The notes under the pieces are model-generated. The model ran no database searches, was not told the origin of the DNA, and saw only the letters and a list, made by a program, of their open reading frames with translations. A stretch of 10,971 nucleotides of DNA from Candidatus Pacearchaeota archaeon (lineage in GTDB: Archaea > Nanobdellota > Nanobdellia > Pacearchaeales > GW2011-AR1): positions 1 through 10,971 of the forward strand of contig WJLK01000077.1 of assembly GCA_014728565.1 (NCBI GenBank), read 5' to 3'. Below are positions 1 to 7,900 of the stretch, piece after piece. The number at the start of each line of letters is the position of its first letter. The first letter of the stretch is position 1. The position numbers were made by a program, and so were the translations under genes.

Positions 1-48
1 AAAGATTTATTTAGAATGAGCCAGTTCTAACTATGTCTAAAGATTCTT

Positions 49-71
49 AGAGAGTTATAGTCTAACTCTCT
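49..71. repeat. Inverted repeat, 9-bp stem with 5-nt loop
   Basis: AGAGAGTTA at 49-57 is perfectly complementary to TAACTCTCT at 63-71, with a 5-nt loop. No U-tract follows on the minus strand, and only TTT follows on the plus strand. It is the leftmost of three perfect hairpins in the first 172 bases. It could belong to a structured RNA or to the end of a mobile element reaching in from beyond the left edge. No gene overlaps it; all three plus frames close within the first 30 bases. Confidence 0.5.
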
Positions 72-103
72 TTGAATAATAATTCTAGAAATAAATATAT
101 TAT

Positions 104-137
104 GACTACATCCTAAAGGATGTAGATTTCTTCTCAT
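104..137 (+). mobile_element. Possible IS200/IS605-type right end (hairpin plus ATTTC)
   Basis: CTACATCC (106-113) and GGATGTAG (118-125) form a perfect 8-bp stem with loop TAAA, followed by ATTTCTTCTCATTT. A stem closing on CCTAAAGG followed by a TTTC motif resembles the subterminal hairpin at the right end of IS200/IS605 elements and the 3' part of tnpB-associated guide RNAs. The orientation would put a tnpB gene to the left, beyond the window, converging on the TrmB operon. No tnpB coding sequence is visible, so this is recognition by motif only. A plain RNA hairpin is the main alternative. Confidence 0.25.
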
Positions 138-139
138 TT

Positions 140-172
140 AAAAAACATGTTGGCCACCCCAAAGCCAACATG
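140..172 (-). terminator. Hairpin plus U-tract terminator of the TrmB-like gene
   Basis: Read on the minus strand, CATGTTGGC (172-164) and GCCAACATG (154-146) form a perfect 9-bp stem with a 9-nt loop, followed at once by six T residues (145-140). This is the classic intrinsic-terminator layout and it lies about 100 nt downstream of the stop codon at 273. Archaeal RNA polymerase stops mainly at U-tracts, so the hairpin may instead protect the mRNA 3' end. The following hairpin (125-106) could be a backup. Confidence 0.65.
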
Positions 173-272
173 CAAAGGAAAGGTCTTCTCTCAAAAGAAA
201 GAATAGAGGCCTCTCAATAAAATACCAATAACCTTAATTTTAAAAATAATTGCTGTATCTTTTAATACAACA

Positions 273-1001
273 TCAAAGCTGATTCCATATAAAATCAAAA
301 TTATTCTTAAAAGTTTCAGCTATTTTTGAACTACTAATATCAATTACTGTAACAGGTTTAGTAAGAAGCAAAAAAAACACATGTTTCCCACAAACAGCAA
401 AAGGACAGTAAGATTCATGAGCCCCAGGCATGCACTTAGCCCCTATATAAGGCATTTTTTTAACAATCTCTAATCTCTGACATCTGCAAGCAAAAATAAC
501 CCTTGTAAAAACTTTTTTTTCAACTCTCCATTTATGAAACTCAGTAAAAAAATCCTCCCCAAGTATCTGAAAAAGATTATTCGGAACATTAAAAAGCATT
601 ATCTCATCTAATTCATTCATGATATTTCTGAAACACTTTTTCATTCCAGGCAAACCATAGGAGATAGCAGCAATTTCAGATTCATACTCTCTTTTTATAT
701 TTAATTTTTCAAGAGAGGGAATAATATCCTTAAATTCTTTTTCTTTTTGTTTCAGATAATTAATAATAGCCTTAGGTCCAATTGCATTAAAAACACTCTT
801 TTTCTCACCTAAATTTTTTGTTATAATGCCTCTATTTTCAAGAGGTCTAAGCACATCATAAACATTGGTTCTATGAAGTTTTGTTCTCTTTGATATATCA
901 GAAGCAGTTGAATTATTATATTTCAATAAATCCAGATAAACAACAATCTCATTTTTACTAAATCCTAGAGACTTTAATACTCTTTCAACTTCAGTTTCCA
1001 T
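273..1001 (-). CDS. TrmB-family transcriptional regulator, cysteine-rich effector domain
   Basis: A 242-residue protein. Residues 8-75 form a winged helix-turn-helix typical of TrmB: a GFSKNEIVVYLDLL helix, then TASDISKRTKLHRTNVYDVL as the recognition unit, and a wing ending at FNAI. Residues 80-105 are a charged helix suited to dimerisation. Residues 110-242 match the C-terminal TrmB effector domain, ending in the usual hydrophobic strand plus FxxxFDFIW. TrmB proteins bind palindromic operators and usually respond to sugars or other small ligands. Six cysteines (123, 172, 174, 190, 199, 204) lie in the effector domain, five of them in ACRC, AKC and YCPFAVC. This is unusual and suggests metal or redox sensing, though that is inference. 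It starts 16 nt after the stop of the exported-protein gene with no clear Shine-Dalgarno, so it is probably the last gene of the abrB operon. It could control the surface genes nearby. Confidence 0.88.
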   Translation of the reverse strand: METEVERVLKSLGFSKNEIVVYLDLLKYNNSTASDISKRTKLHRTNVYDVLRPLENRGIITKNLGEKKSVFNAIGPKAIINYLKQKEKEFKDIIPSLEKLNIKREYESEIAAISYGLPGMKKCFRNIMNELDEIMLFNVPNNLFQILGEDFFTEFHKWRVEKKVFTRVIFACRCQRLEIVKKMPYIGAKCMPGAHESYCPFAVCGKHVFFLLLTKPVTVIDISSSKIAETFKNNFDFIWNQL

Positions 1002-1017
1002 ATTAAGAATCTAAATT

Positions 1018-1731
1018 TTAATCAAGCTCTATATACAGATAATAAGCAGTTCTTGTACTTGATCCAGGAGTTGCATCTTCAGGAACAATCATCTGAAAAT
1101 CATAATTATTTCCATCAAAACCAACCTCGCTTTGCTCTGAAAGTGCTGCATAAATAATATCTGAACCATCATGCAAAGCAACTTCCTCCCAGTAATCATC
1201 ATCACTCTGATTATTTGTATAAGTATTCAAAGTCGGACAGTCATCTTCAGTTATAGGTTCTGTTCCAACATAAAAAGATTCATGAGTTCCTGTTAAATTA
1301 AAAGTCACATTAAGATTATCATTAGCACTTGTATGATTAAAATAATCATTCTCGTCATTAAGATCATTTATATCAGCACACTCTATACTTGTCCATGTAG
1401 GAGTAGTTGAATTTTTAGTTGCAAAAACTCTTCCAGTAACTGAACTCATTCCCCAATCAAATATTGTTGAACCTGACTGATCATCTAAAGTAAATGAACC
1501 ACTAATCCATCCAACAAATGCTTTCCAGTGAGTATTTTTTGTAGTTGTAGTCAAATTTAAGGTTGCAATATATCCTCCAGAAATATTTATTTTTTTTCCT
1601 GAAACATCAGATTTAGTTTCATTAGCAGTTACATTTATAGAGTCAACACCCTGAGGAACAGCAGATATAAAACTAAAAAATAAAAATATTGCCAACAGAA
1701 ATAACAGGATAAAAACACTATTCCTTGTCAT
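1018..1731 (-). CDS. Small exported surface protein of unknown function
   Basis: 237 residues. The start at 1731 is chosen because GGAGG (1742-1738) lies 6 nt upstream and because the protein then opens with a classical signal peptide: basic start MTRN, hydrophobic residues 6-23, likely cleavage near ISA-VPQG (residue 24). An in-frame start at 1794 would only prefix a basic stretch. The mature part is S/T/N/D-rich with many N-X-S/T sequons. A segment around residues 52-105 (GGYIATLNL, WKAFVGWISGSFTLDD, IFDWGMSS) looks like a beta-sandwich of a type I recall from exported proteins of DPANN archaea, with no function assigned. Two cysteines (118, 165) may form a disulfide. It ends in MIVPEDATPGSSTRTAYYLY with no C-terminal anchor, so it may be secreted or bound to a partner. 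It overlaps the abrB-like gene by 14 bp and is followed by the TrmB-like gene, so it lies between two regulators. Confidence 0.8.
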   Translation of the reverse strand: MTRNSVFILLFLLAIFLFFSFISAVPQGVDSINVTANETKSDVSGKKINISGGYIATLNLTTTTKNTHWKAFVGWISGSFTLDDQSGSTIFDWGMSSVTGRVFATKNSTTPTWTSIECADINDLNDENDYFNHTSANDNLNVTFNLTGTHESFYVGTEPITEDDCPTLNTYTNNQSDDDYWEEVALHDGSDIIYAALSEQSEVGFDGNNYDFQMIVPEDATPGSSTRTAYYLYIELD

Positions 1732-1885
1732 CTTTTTCCTCCTTTTTTTTAACTTCCTCAGAATCAAAACTAAGGGCAATAAAATCACCCTCATCTAACT
1801 TAAATCTGTCAATTGTATCTTTAGGTATTGTAACAACATAAGAATTCCCTACTTTCCTAAGCTTAGCATCAAACTTTCTTTTCAT
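1718..1885 (-). CDS. AbrB/SpoVT-like swapped-hairpin DNA-binding regulator
   Basis: 55 residues. The start at 1885 is preceded by GAGGA (1895-1891) and gives the typical family N-terminus, so an upstream in-frame ATG at 1933 is rejected. Residues 3-41 are the AbrB domain: KLRKVGNSYVVTIPKD followed by a short helix and KLDEGDFIALSFD, the usual R-x-G-NS-x-x-TIPK and L-x-x-GD motifs. Such proteins form domain-swapped dimers that bind A+T-rich DNA. Residues 45-55 are a highly charged K/E/D tail. The last 14 nt overlap the exported-protein gene, and the tail codons contain its ribosome binding site, so translation of the two is probably coupled. No toxin gene adjoins it, which argues for a transcriptional regulator and not an antitoxin. 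The DNA just upstream holds repeated TGTATA half-sites, so self-regulation is plausible but unproven. Confidence 0.88.
   Translation of the reverse strand: MKRKFDAKLRKVGNSYVVTIPKDTIDRFKLDEGDFIALSFDSEEVKKKEEKDDKE
1737..1743 (-). promoter_or_regulatory. Ribosome binding site embedded in abrB tail codons
   Basis: Minus-strand AGGAGGA with its GGAGG core at 1742-1738, six nt before the ATG at 1731. It decides the start of the exported protein. The same bases encode lysine and glutamate codons of the AbrB-like protein's tail, so one sequence does both jobs. Confidence 0.8.
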
Positions 1886-1900
1886 TATTTTCCTCTTTTT

Positions 1901-1945
1901 TGTATATACTTTGTATAAATTATATATATACAAGACTTTTTAAAG
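1901..1945 (-). promoter_or_regulatory. Proximal promoter and candidate operator of the abrB-like operon
   Basis: Read on the minus strand, CTTTAAAAAG (1945-1936) is a good archaeal TATA-like box. The usual spacing of about 25 nt would place transcription start near 1912, leaving a short leader with the GAGGA site. Around that start point lie TTGTATA (1911-1917) and its inverted copy TATACAA (1927-1933), plus TGTATATAC (1901-1909). A protein bound there would cover the start site. The box and start site are inferred from sequence only. Confidence 0.5.
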
Positions 1946-1966
1946 TTTTTTGTTTTCAAGAATAAA

Positions 1967-2010
1967 CCAGGTATATCCTGTGTATATACAGGTTTTTTAG
2001 GTATTTAAAG
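1967..2010 (-). promoter_or_regulatory. Distal TATA-like box with overlapping palindromes
   Basis: Minus-strand CTTTAAATAC (2010-2001) is a second TATA-like box; its expected start near 1980 falls in a palindrome. TGTATATACA (1981-1990) is a perfect 10-bp palindrome inside the near-palindrome CCTGTGTATATACAGG (1977-1992, 7 of 8 pairs). CAGG (1968-1971), CCTG (1977-1980) and CAGG (1989-1992) form alternating half-sites. It lies just past the stop of the zinc-ribbon gene, so it probably drives the abrB-like operon. Confidence 0.45.
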
Positions 2011-2023
2011 TTTTTGGGAATAT

Positions 2024-2746
2024 TCACAAAACATATATCTGTCCCTCAGTTAGATTAACAATCTCATTAGGAACATCAGAATAATTCTCATAGAGCCATC
2101 CTTTTTTATAAATAAAGGAAATTTTATCCTTGCTATTTAAAAAAACATCTGAATCTGTGTTAAAATCAACTATCCTGTTTTTATCACCTACAAAAAGATT
2201 AACTGAAATTGAATTTTTTAAATTTGGATCTTTTTCAATATTTCTAATAACTCCTGTTGTTACTCTAAACTTCTCACTGCAGTTATCACAAGCTACCTCA
2301 TAAACTCCCTCTTCACCAGGAAACCTCGTCTGGCTGTAACAATAAGGACATCTTATTTTTTTTGTCTCAATTTCATGAAATTCAAAATCTTCAACATCAA
2401 ATCTTATAACAGGATTCTCCAGAGAATTAATATAATCAAGAAATTCTCTGGTGACAATAAACATATTTTCATCTCCCCATCTAAAGAGGTATCTCTCCTT
2501 AATAGCATGATTAATCAATCCTCTTACTGCATCTGAACCAATATTTACATTTTTTTCTTTAAGATTCAAATAACAAATCTTGACAAAATTTCTCTGAGTA
2601 ATTAGACTAAGATTAAGATTGTTATTATAAAGAAAATTTTTTAAATCAGATATCTCTATTTCAGGTTCATAAAATCCTTTGAATATTAAGTCATTACATA
2701 TTTTTTTAAAAAATCCAAAAACTCTGCTATTCTTGTCATTTTCCAT
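2024..2746 (-). CDS. Zinc-ribbon protein of unknown function, possible regulator
   Basis: 240 residues, no signal peptide and no membrane segment, so cytoplasmic. Residues 1-110 are helical and charged; SDAVRGLINHAIKERYLFRW followed by a strand (MFIVTREFLDYI) resembles a winged-helix unit. Residues 133-156 carry CPYC...CDNC, a clear four-cysteine zinc ribbon with a 16-residue spacing. Residues 178-240 look like a small all-beta barrel (SVNLFVG, DSDVFLNSKDKISFIYKKGW, EIVNLTEGQIYVL). I do not recognise the family; the layout suits a nucleic-acid-binding or regulatory protein. The start at 2746 has a weak AGGA site (2754-2751). It follows the 404-residue surface-protein gene by 58 nt and precedes the abrB-like operon, so it may be the last gene of the surface operon or have its own promoter. 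Confidence 0.75.
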   Translation of the reverse strand: MENDKNSRVFGFFKKICNDLIFKGFYEPEIEISDLKNFLYNNNLNLSLITQRNFVKICYLNLKEKNVNIGSDAVRGLINHAIKERYLFRWGDENMFIVTREFLDYINSLENPVIRFDVEDFEFHEIETKKIRCPYCYSQTRFPGEEGVYEVACDNCSEKFRVTTGVIRNIEKDPNLKNSISVNLFVGDKNRIVDFNTDSDVFLNSKDKISFIYKKGWLYENYSDVPNEIVNLTEGQIYVL

Positions 2747-2804
2747 AATTTCCTATAACTTTTATTTTTAAAAAATTATTTGTTTTTCAATGATACAATA
2801 AAAA
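2747..2804 (-). promoter_or_regulatory. Intergenic spacer with T-runs and A/T box
   Basis: Read on the minus strand, the stop TAG of the 404-residue gene is followed by five T residues (2804-2800), and further on by six (2775-2770) directly joined to AAAAATAAA. The T-runs could end the surface-operon transcript, as U-tracts do in archaea. The second also makes a TATA-like box whose start would fall close to the ATG at 2746. Both readings are weak in such A+T-rich DNA. Confidence 0.25.
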
Positions 2805-4019
2805 CTACTTCTTTTTACCCATCATCCTCCTGAAAAATATAAACCATGCTAAATTAACAACAAGTAATATAACAACAAGAACTATTAAAATAAAAGTGAT
2901 ATTCACTCCTTTAGTTCCCTGAGGTCTTACTGCATACCCTACTCCAAAAACATCAAGACTATCCTCATTAACCTTTAATACTAAATTCTTATCCGTTGAT
3001 TTTCCATCATACCTGACCATTAATTTCCCACTGTACTCTCCAACATTAACACCAACTGTATCCCAGTAAGCTATTAGCTCTTTTTTAGTCAGAGAAGGTA
3101 TATCCTCGCTTGCAGATTTAATATCAGTCATAACCTGATTATCCTCATTATAGACAATCAGATTAGCAAAAACACTCTTCAAATCCTTATTCCATTTATT
3201 CTCAACTAAAATCTGCAATTTTGCTATTTCACCTAGCCTAAAATTATTAACTAAAATACTTTCTATACTCAGAATTTCATCTCCAACTACAAATTGTTTT
3301 TCAAAACTCTGGCTCTCTCCATCATAAAAAACAGTTACTTTAGCAAGATAATTTCCTGAAGGAACCTCAACCTTCCATTTTCCAGTAAGAGCAGTGCTTT
3401 TTCCTGCTTCTAAAGACCTATAATCCGTCTCAATAGTTTTAACTTTTTCATTCAGAGGAGTGTATATATCAATAACAGCTCTTACATCGCCTATGCCAAG
3501 TTTACCTCTGTTTATTACAGTGACTATAAAACTTGCACTTCCATTTGACTGAGCATCAAGAACATCTAATTCAGCATCAATGCATTTTCCAGCACAAGGA
3601 ACATTAACATGAACCTGAGAGACAACAGCAACTGTTGCTCCTACAAAAGCTCCTTCTGCATTTGCTTCTGGAACCTCTAAAGCAACAATATCAGCAGTAT
3701 GCAAACCAGGTTTATTAGAAAGACTGTCAGGAAGTTTAATTTTATATTTAAAAGACTTGCTTTCATCACCAGGTTTAAACTCAATTAAATTATCATAAAG
3801 AGTTATGCTTTCATTTAAATCACCACTTACAGTAAGCAAAACTTTCATGTTCTTTTTTTCATTATTTAAAACTGAAAATGAAATATCTTTTTCTAGGCCA
3901 GATTCATAATCTATAACAGTCCTGCCTGGAGTAATTCCCAGTGAACTTGCAAAAGGCACAGCCAGCAAAACAATAAATAAGATTGTCAAAACATTCAATT
4001 TAGTTATCTGTTTTTTCAT
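2805..4019 (-). CDS. Membrane-anchored surface protein with beta-sandwich domains
   Basis: 404 residues with the start at 4019, preceded by AGGAGA (4031-4026). Residues 1-26 are a signal peptide (KK, then LTILFIVLLAVPFASS). Residues 374-396 are a C-terminal membrane segment (ITFILIVLVVILLVVNLAWF), followed by a basic stop-transfer tail RRMMGKKK. Most of the protein is therefore outside the cell. Three beta-sandwich-like domains are visible: 27-140 (opening LGITPGRTVIDYESG), about 147-245 (CARDB-like, SFIVTVINRGKLGIGDV ... SGNYLAKVTVFYDG) and about 248-352 (CARDB-like, VNNFRLGEIAKLQILVENKW ... GEYSGKLMVRYDG). C142 and C146 in PCAGKC may form a disulfide or bind metal. The domains resemble the NEW3/CARDB folds of archaeal surface proteins. 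It starts 1 nt after the stop of the 161-residue protein, so the two are co-translated. Likely role: membrane anchor or scaffold for the giant protein encoded upstream (inference). Confidence 0.82.
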   Translation of the reverse strand: MKKQITKLNVLTILFIVLLAVPFASSLGITPGRTVIDYESGLEKDISFSVLNNEKKNMKVLLTVSGDLNESITLYDNLIEFKPGDESKSFKYKIKLPDSLSNKPGLHTADIVALEVPEANAEGAFVGATVAVVSQVHVNVPCAGKCIDAELDVLDAQSNGSASFIVTVINRGKLGIGDVRAVIDIYTPLNEKVKTIETDYRSLEAGKSTALTGKWKVEVPSGNYLAKVTVFYDGESQSFEKQFVVGDEILSIESILVNNFRLGEIAKLQILVENKWNKDLKSVFANLIVYNEDNQVMTDIKSASEDIPSLTKKELIAYWDTVGVNVGEYSGKLMVRYDGKSTDKNLVLKVNEDSLDVFGVGYAVRPQGTKGVNITFILIVLVVILLVVNLAWFIFFRRMMGKKK

Positions 4020-4020
4020 T

Positions 4021-4506
4021 TTAATTCTCCTGTCTTGCAGTATACTCTCCCTTATCCTCAATTTTTTCAGATTCCTCTGGCTCTAGTATAATCCTTCCAA
4101 CCATCACACCCTCTTTATTTTTTGTAACATTGACTTTAACATTACCTATATTAACCAGACTTGTATTTTCATCTCTTTCAATACCAAGTCCTACTTCTGA
4201 TTTAATTATGAATTTATTAGTAAAACCCTCAATAATACCATTAGAAGGTTTCCAGTAGTAAGATCCAGGTTTAAGTGAAAAAGAGATATTATTCAGTTTC
4301 TTTAAATCAATATAACTAGGATTTGAAAAATCAGAATTTTCAGAAATTATAATTATATCTGAATTAACAGAATCAAATTTAACAAAATTACCACTAATAC
4401 TTACATCTGTTCTTGGATAAAATACAAAAACAAAGCTAAAAGTAATTATTAAAAATAAAGCCTGAGCTAAGATTATATGCAAGTGTTTTATTTTTTTGTT
4501 TTTCAT
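4021..4506 (-). CDS. Small single-pass membrane protein with extracellular domain
   Basis: 161 residues with the start at 4506, one nt after the giant gene's stop (TAAAATG). There is no Shine-Dalgarno, so translation probably depends on re-initiation after the giant gene. The N-terminus is basic (KNKKIKHLH), residues 11-29 form one hydrophobic segment (ILAQALFLIITFSFVFVFY), and the remaining about 130 residues are expected outside the cell. Residues 36-105 look like a small beta-sandwich (DIIIISENSDFSNPSYIDL, then FSLKPGSYYWKPSNG and IIEGFTNKFII), reminiscent of a fibronectin type III-like fold. A second short beta segment follows (VGLGIERDENTSLVNIGNVKVNVTKN). I recall similar small proteins in related archaea but know no assigned function. 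Its position between the giant surface gene and the anchored 404-residue gene suggests a role in assembling or tethering the giant protein. Confidence 0.8.
   Translation of the reverse strand: MKNKKIKHLHIILAQALFLIITFSFVFVFYPRTDVSISGNFVKFDSVNSDIIIISENSDFSNPSYIDLKKLNNISFSLKPGSYYWKPSNGIIEGFTNKFIIKSEVGLGIERDENTSLVNIGNVKVNVTKNKEGVMVGRIILEPEESEKIEDKGEYTARQEN
4026..4031 (-). promoter_or_regulatory. Ribosome binding site deciding the start at 4019
   Basis: Minus-strand AGGAGA, seven nt from the GGAG core to the ATG at 4019, inside the last codons of the preceding 161-residue gene. It selects this ATG over the in-frame ATG at 4061 and restores a normal signal peptide. Confidence 0.7.
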
Positions 4507-4507
4507 T

Positions 4508-4942
4508 TTAAGCAGGTTCTGCAAATGATGAAACAAAAGTGACAATTGATGACTTATTGCCTACTGCTTCATCTTCTGGTACTTCCACCAGAATATCAAT
4601 TGAGGAATTACTACATCCAGTTTGATAACTTCCTGTAAAATTTAATCTAGTAATAGCATGAGTTGTTATTCCAGGAGCTGTTGCATTTGCCCAGCTCATG
4701 TTAGTATCATCAGTAACAAAACATCCAGCAGTCCTGTTTCTGATTTTAAACTGAAAATACCTGCTTGGATTACTAATTTGATTCCATAAATCAGTAAAAT
4801 TAACTGAAATATTCAGTTCAGTATTTCCGTCATTTTCCAGAACAAATGGATAAGGACTATCTTCAGTGGTATTAGAGGTATTAGTAGGATATAGCTCTCC
4901 AAAACTAATCTGTGAAACATTAAGTGTAATTGTAATGAGAGA
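4508..4942 (-). other. C-terminal domain of giant protein, no anchor
   Basis: About 144 residues opening with VSQISFGELYP and PYPFVLENDGNTELNISVNF, a beta-sandwich style seen near the ends of archaeal surface proteins. Two cysteines are visible (GCFVTDD and TGCSNSS). It ends in EVPEDEAVGNKSSIVTF plus a few residues. There is no hydrophobic helix, so attachment must be elsewhere or through partners. Confidence 0.5.
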
Positions 4943-7900
4943 TTTTATTGAAAGGTTTCTTGAATCTGCCCAGCTTCCATATTCCTCTCCATCATGAGCT
5001 CTTACAGTCCAGTTAATATATCTTTGATGGTCAATCAGACATTTAATATACTCTAAAGGAATATAATAATCATTACTTCCTAAACTATCTTTATTTTGAT
5101 AATCATCACATTTAGGAACACTTGCTCCACCAGTATGCCATCCTGTTATATTTATTTCATATTCTAAGTTATCACTATCATCGTCTGTTCCAGTCCAGTT
5201 AAATTCAGGAGTCCGATTTGTGGTCTCAGCACCATTCAAATGATAATCCAGAGTAACAACAGGAGGAGTATTTAATATAGTTAGATTAGAGGAATTTCCC
5301 CAACCACTCCATTCCTGACCATCATAAAGTCTCATAGAACAACTCCAGTTCTCATGCTTGGTTGTATTCTCTGATTCTAAAACAGCATTAAAACTATATC
5401 CTCCTGTACTATCATAACTATCATTATACTCTATAGTAAGATTAAGAGTTCCATTTCTATACCATCTAATTGTGACATTCAGCTTATCATTATCACTGTC
5501 ACTTATTGTTGAATAACAATTCAAATCCTGAAGAGTCTGATTACTTCCATCTGTGCTGTTGATACTGACTGTTGGGTCATTAGGCCCTGTATTTGGAGAC
5601 ACTATTGTAAAATTCCCACTTTCATTAACCTCCTGTCCAAGAGTGTCATTTGCATAAACAGTGTAATTTATCTGTCCAAGAGGCCAGGTCCAGTTTGTCT
5701 CAACAGTAACACTCCATAAATTACCTGAAATAAAATTAAGGAAGCCCTGCCATAAAATGCTTCCTCCTATTACAGTGTCCCAGAATTTCACCCATACACT
5801 ATCAACAATAGTTGCATTGACTATTGTGGCATTTATAGTTACATTTTCTCCTCTTACAACCTGTCCTCCTGTAACATCAGATTCATTTATTGAAACTACC
5901 TGTGTTATGCTAATGTTAGGAAGAGTAAAATTATAAGTATCTAGTAACTGGGTTCCAGAACTATTTGTTAAAATATTGCCATCAGCACCCTGAAGAGCAA
6001 CATAAACTCTGTACTTAATTTTTCCATTAGATAAATTACTGGAATTATAATTCTCTGGATTCCATATTTCATCAAGTCTTGTTAGATCAATATTAACCTC
6101 CAATGTTCTTAAAGTTCCACTAGAACTATCATTAATCACTATGTCCTCATCAATCCACGAACCTCCAGTAAGGGATTGTGTTTTCATCAATAGATAAAAT
6201 GAAATATTATAAGTATCATTATTCATTATTTTTGACTGGTTTTCATCAGCTACAGCATTATCTGTTAGATTAATAATTTCACCATCTATATAAGAATCTT
6301 GTAAGGTTTTTATCTGAACGGTTATATTATCATTATAAACCTGAAAACTTTGTGAAGAATTACTTCCAATATTATCACTAGTGTCATTTGCATAAACTAT
6401 AACTGAATAAGTTCCATTATACCAACCTCTATAACTATTATTATACCACATTTCATAAGTATAATTACTTAAAGTATAATTAACCTGGCTCTCACCTGTC
6501 GGGGTTAATCCCATCCAAACTGAACTAACATTATTCTCATCACTAACATTTGCAGTTATATTTATCAACTGTCCTAAACCAGTAAAAACAGGATCTACTG
6601 AAACATTATGGACAACAGGATCAGTATTATCCTCAATTGTAACATTCCACTTATCTGTTATATTGCTTACACTTCCATCCATTGTCAGATTAGCATAACC
6701 AAAAAATTTCCAGGTAGAATTTTTCTCACCAGTAGCATTTACCCAAAAAACCACAGTCTCACTTTCATTTTCACTTAACTTAGCTGTTGTGAATGGATTA
6801 CTGACATTAGTGTAAAAAGGTGTCCTTGAATAAACTTCCTCGCTATCAAAACTTATCTCACTATCAGTTTTATTAATATTATAAAACTCAAACTTTATCC
6901 ATGATGCACTTCTTTTTACATTTGAAACTCTTACCTCATCAATGGTTCCATTGAACTCCTCATTTGCATAAGAAGGATCCTTACCAATACTCTGTATAGC
7001 AGAAGTGCTGTTTCCTGAAAATGTAGAACTCGCACCTTTATAATCCCCATTAAAATATCCTTTAACCTTGCTATCATCTCTGTCCCACATTGCTACTGCA
7101 TAATACCAATCCTCTATTGGATTATTTGCAAGTTCAACATAACCTACAAAATTTGATGGTGAAGAAACTTCTGCTTGTGCTCTTAGAGTTCCCTGATAAG
7201 CTCCCAGTCTTATAGGACATACAAAACCTGAAGCTCTGCTGTCAAATATCTGGTCATAATCTGTATCACTAAAACTATTTGCATTAAACCATGCTGAAAC
7301 AGTTATATTTCCCTCAGTCATGTTTAAAAGCAATGTCAAATTAACATAATCATCAATACAATCAAAATCCTGCGCATAATTGATCTTTCCACCAACTTCA
7401 ACAGGCTCATTTGCATCCTGCTTTGCTCCATGTTCATTATTAGAAGTTGAATCATTTATACTATCAGCATTAGAATCAGCATCACTCATATGATAGACAC
7501 CAAGATACCCATTTGTCCACACCTGGCTTCTATTATCACCATCACTTGCACCACTCTTACCATAATAAATATAAATTTCAGTATCTGAACTACTAGAAAG
7601 ATTAGTTTTAACCCAGTAATGCCCAACTGCATATCCATTGCTAATATTAAAATACTCTCTCTCATAAGGAATTGAAGTATAACCATCATCTTTTGTAAAT
7701 CTTATATCATAACCACTAGATTTTGCATTAGCTCCTATGTCAGAATCATTAAAATAAACATACAATGGAAAGTCTGTCAGATTTTCATCAATTCTTGTCT
7801 TGTCAATTGTTATTTTTTTACGATAATTCCAAAAATCTCCAGATTCATTATAAAATTCATCTTCATTTGAGGGTATAAGACCTTTTTCTAAATCATAAAT

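Noticed and set aside
205..214. Palindrome AGAGGCCTCT
   Set aside because: Perfect but only 10 bp without loop and not repeated; no other support for a function.
1732..1794. Longer N-terminus for the exported protein
   Set aside because: The extension lies inside the abrB-like gene and would bury the signal peptide; GGAGG supports the start at 1731.
1718..1885. AbrB-like protein as antitoxin of a toxin-antitoxin pair
   Set aside because: The overlapping gene encodes a protein with a signal peptide and no toxin motif, and no PIN or MazF-like gene is near.
1886..1933. Longer N-terminus for the AbrB-like protein
   Set aside because: It would read through the promoter region and the ribosome binding site; AbrB proteins normally start just before the KxRKVGNS-type motif.
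4507..4545. Longer N-terminus for the 161-residue membrane protein
   Set aside because: It would overlap the end of the giant gene; the ATG at 4506 directly precedes the basic stretch and membrane segment.
7486..7689. 67-codon minus-strand reading frame inside the giant gene
   Set aside because: It lies wholly within the DUF2341/LamG coding region in another frame, with no recognisable domain; a shadow of the real gene.
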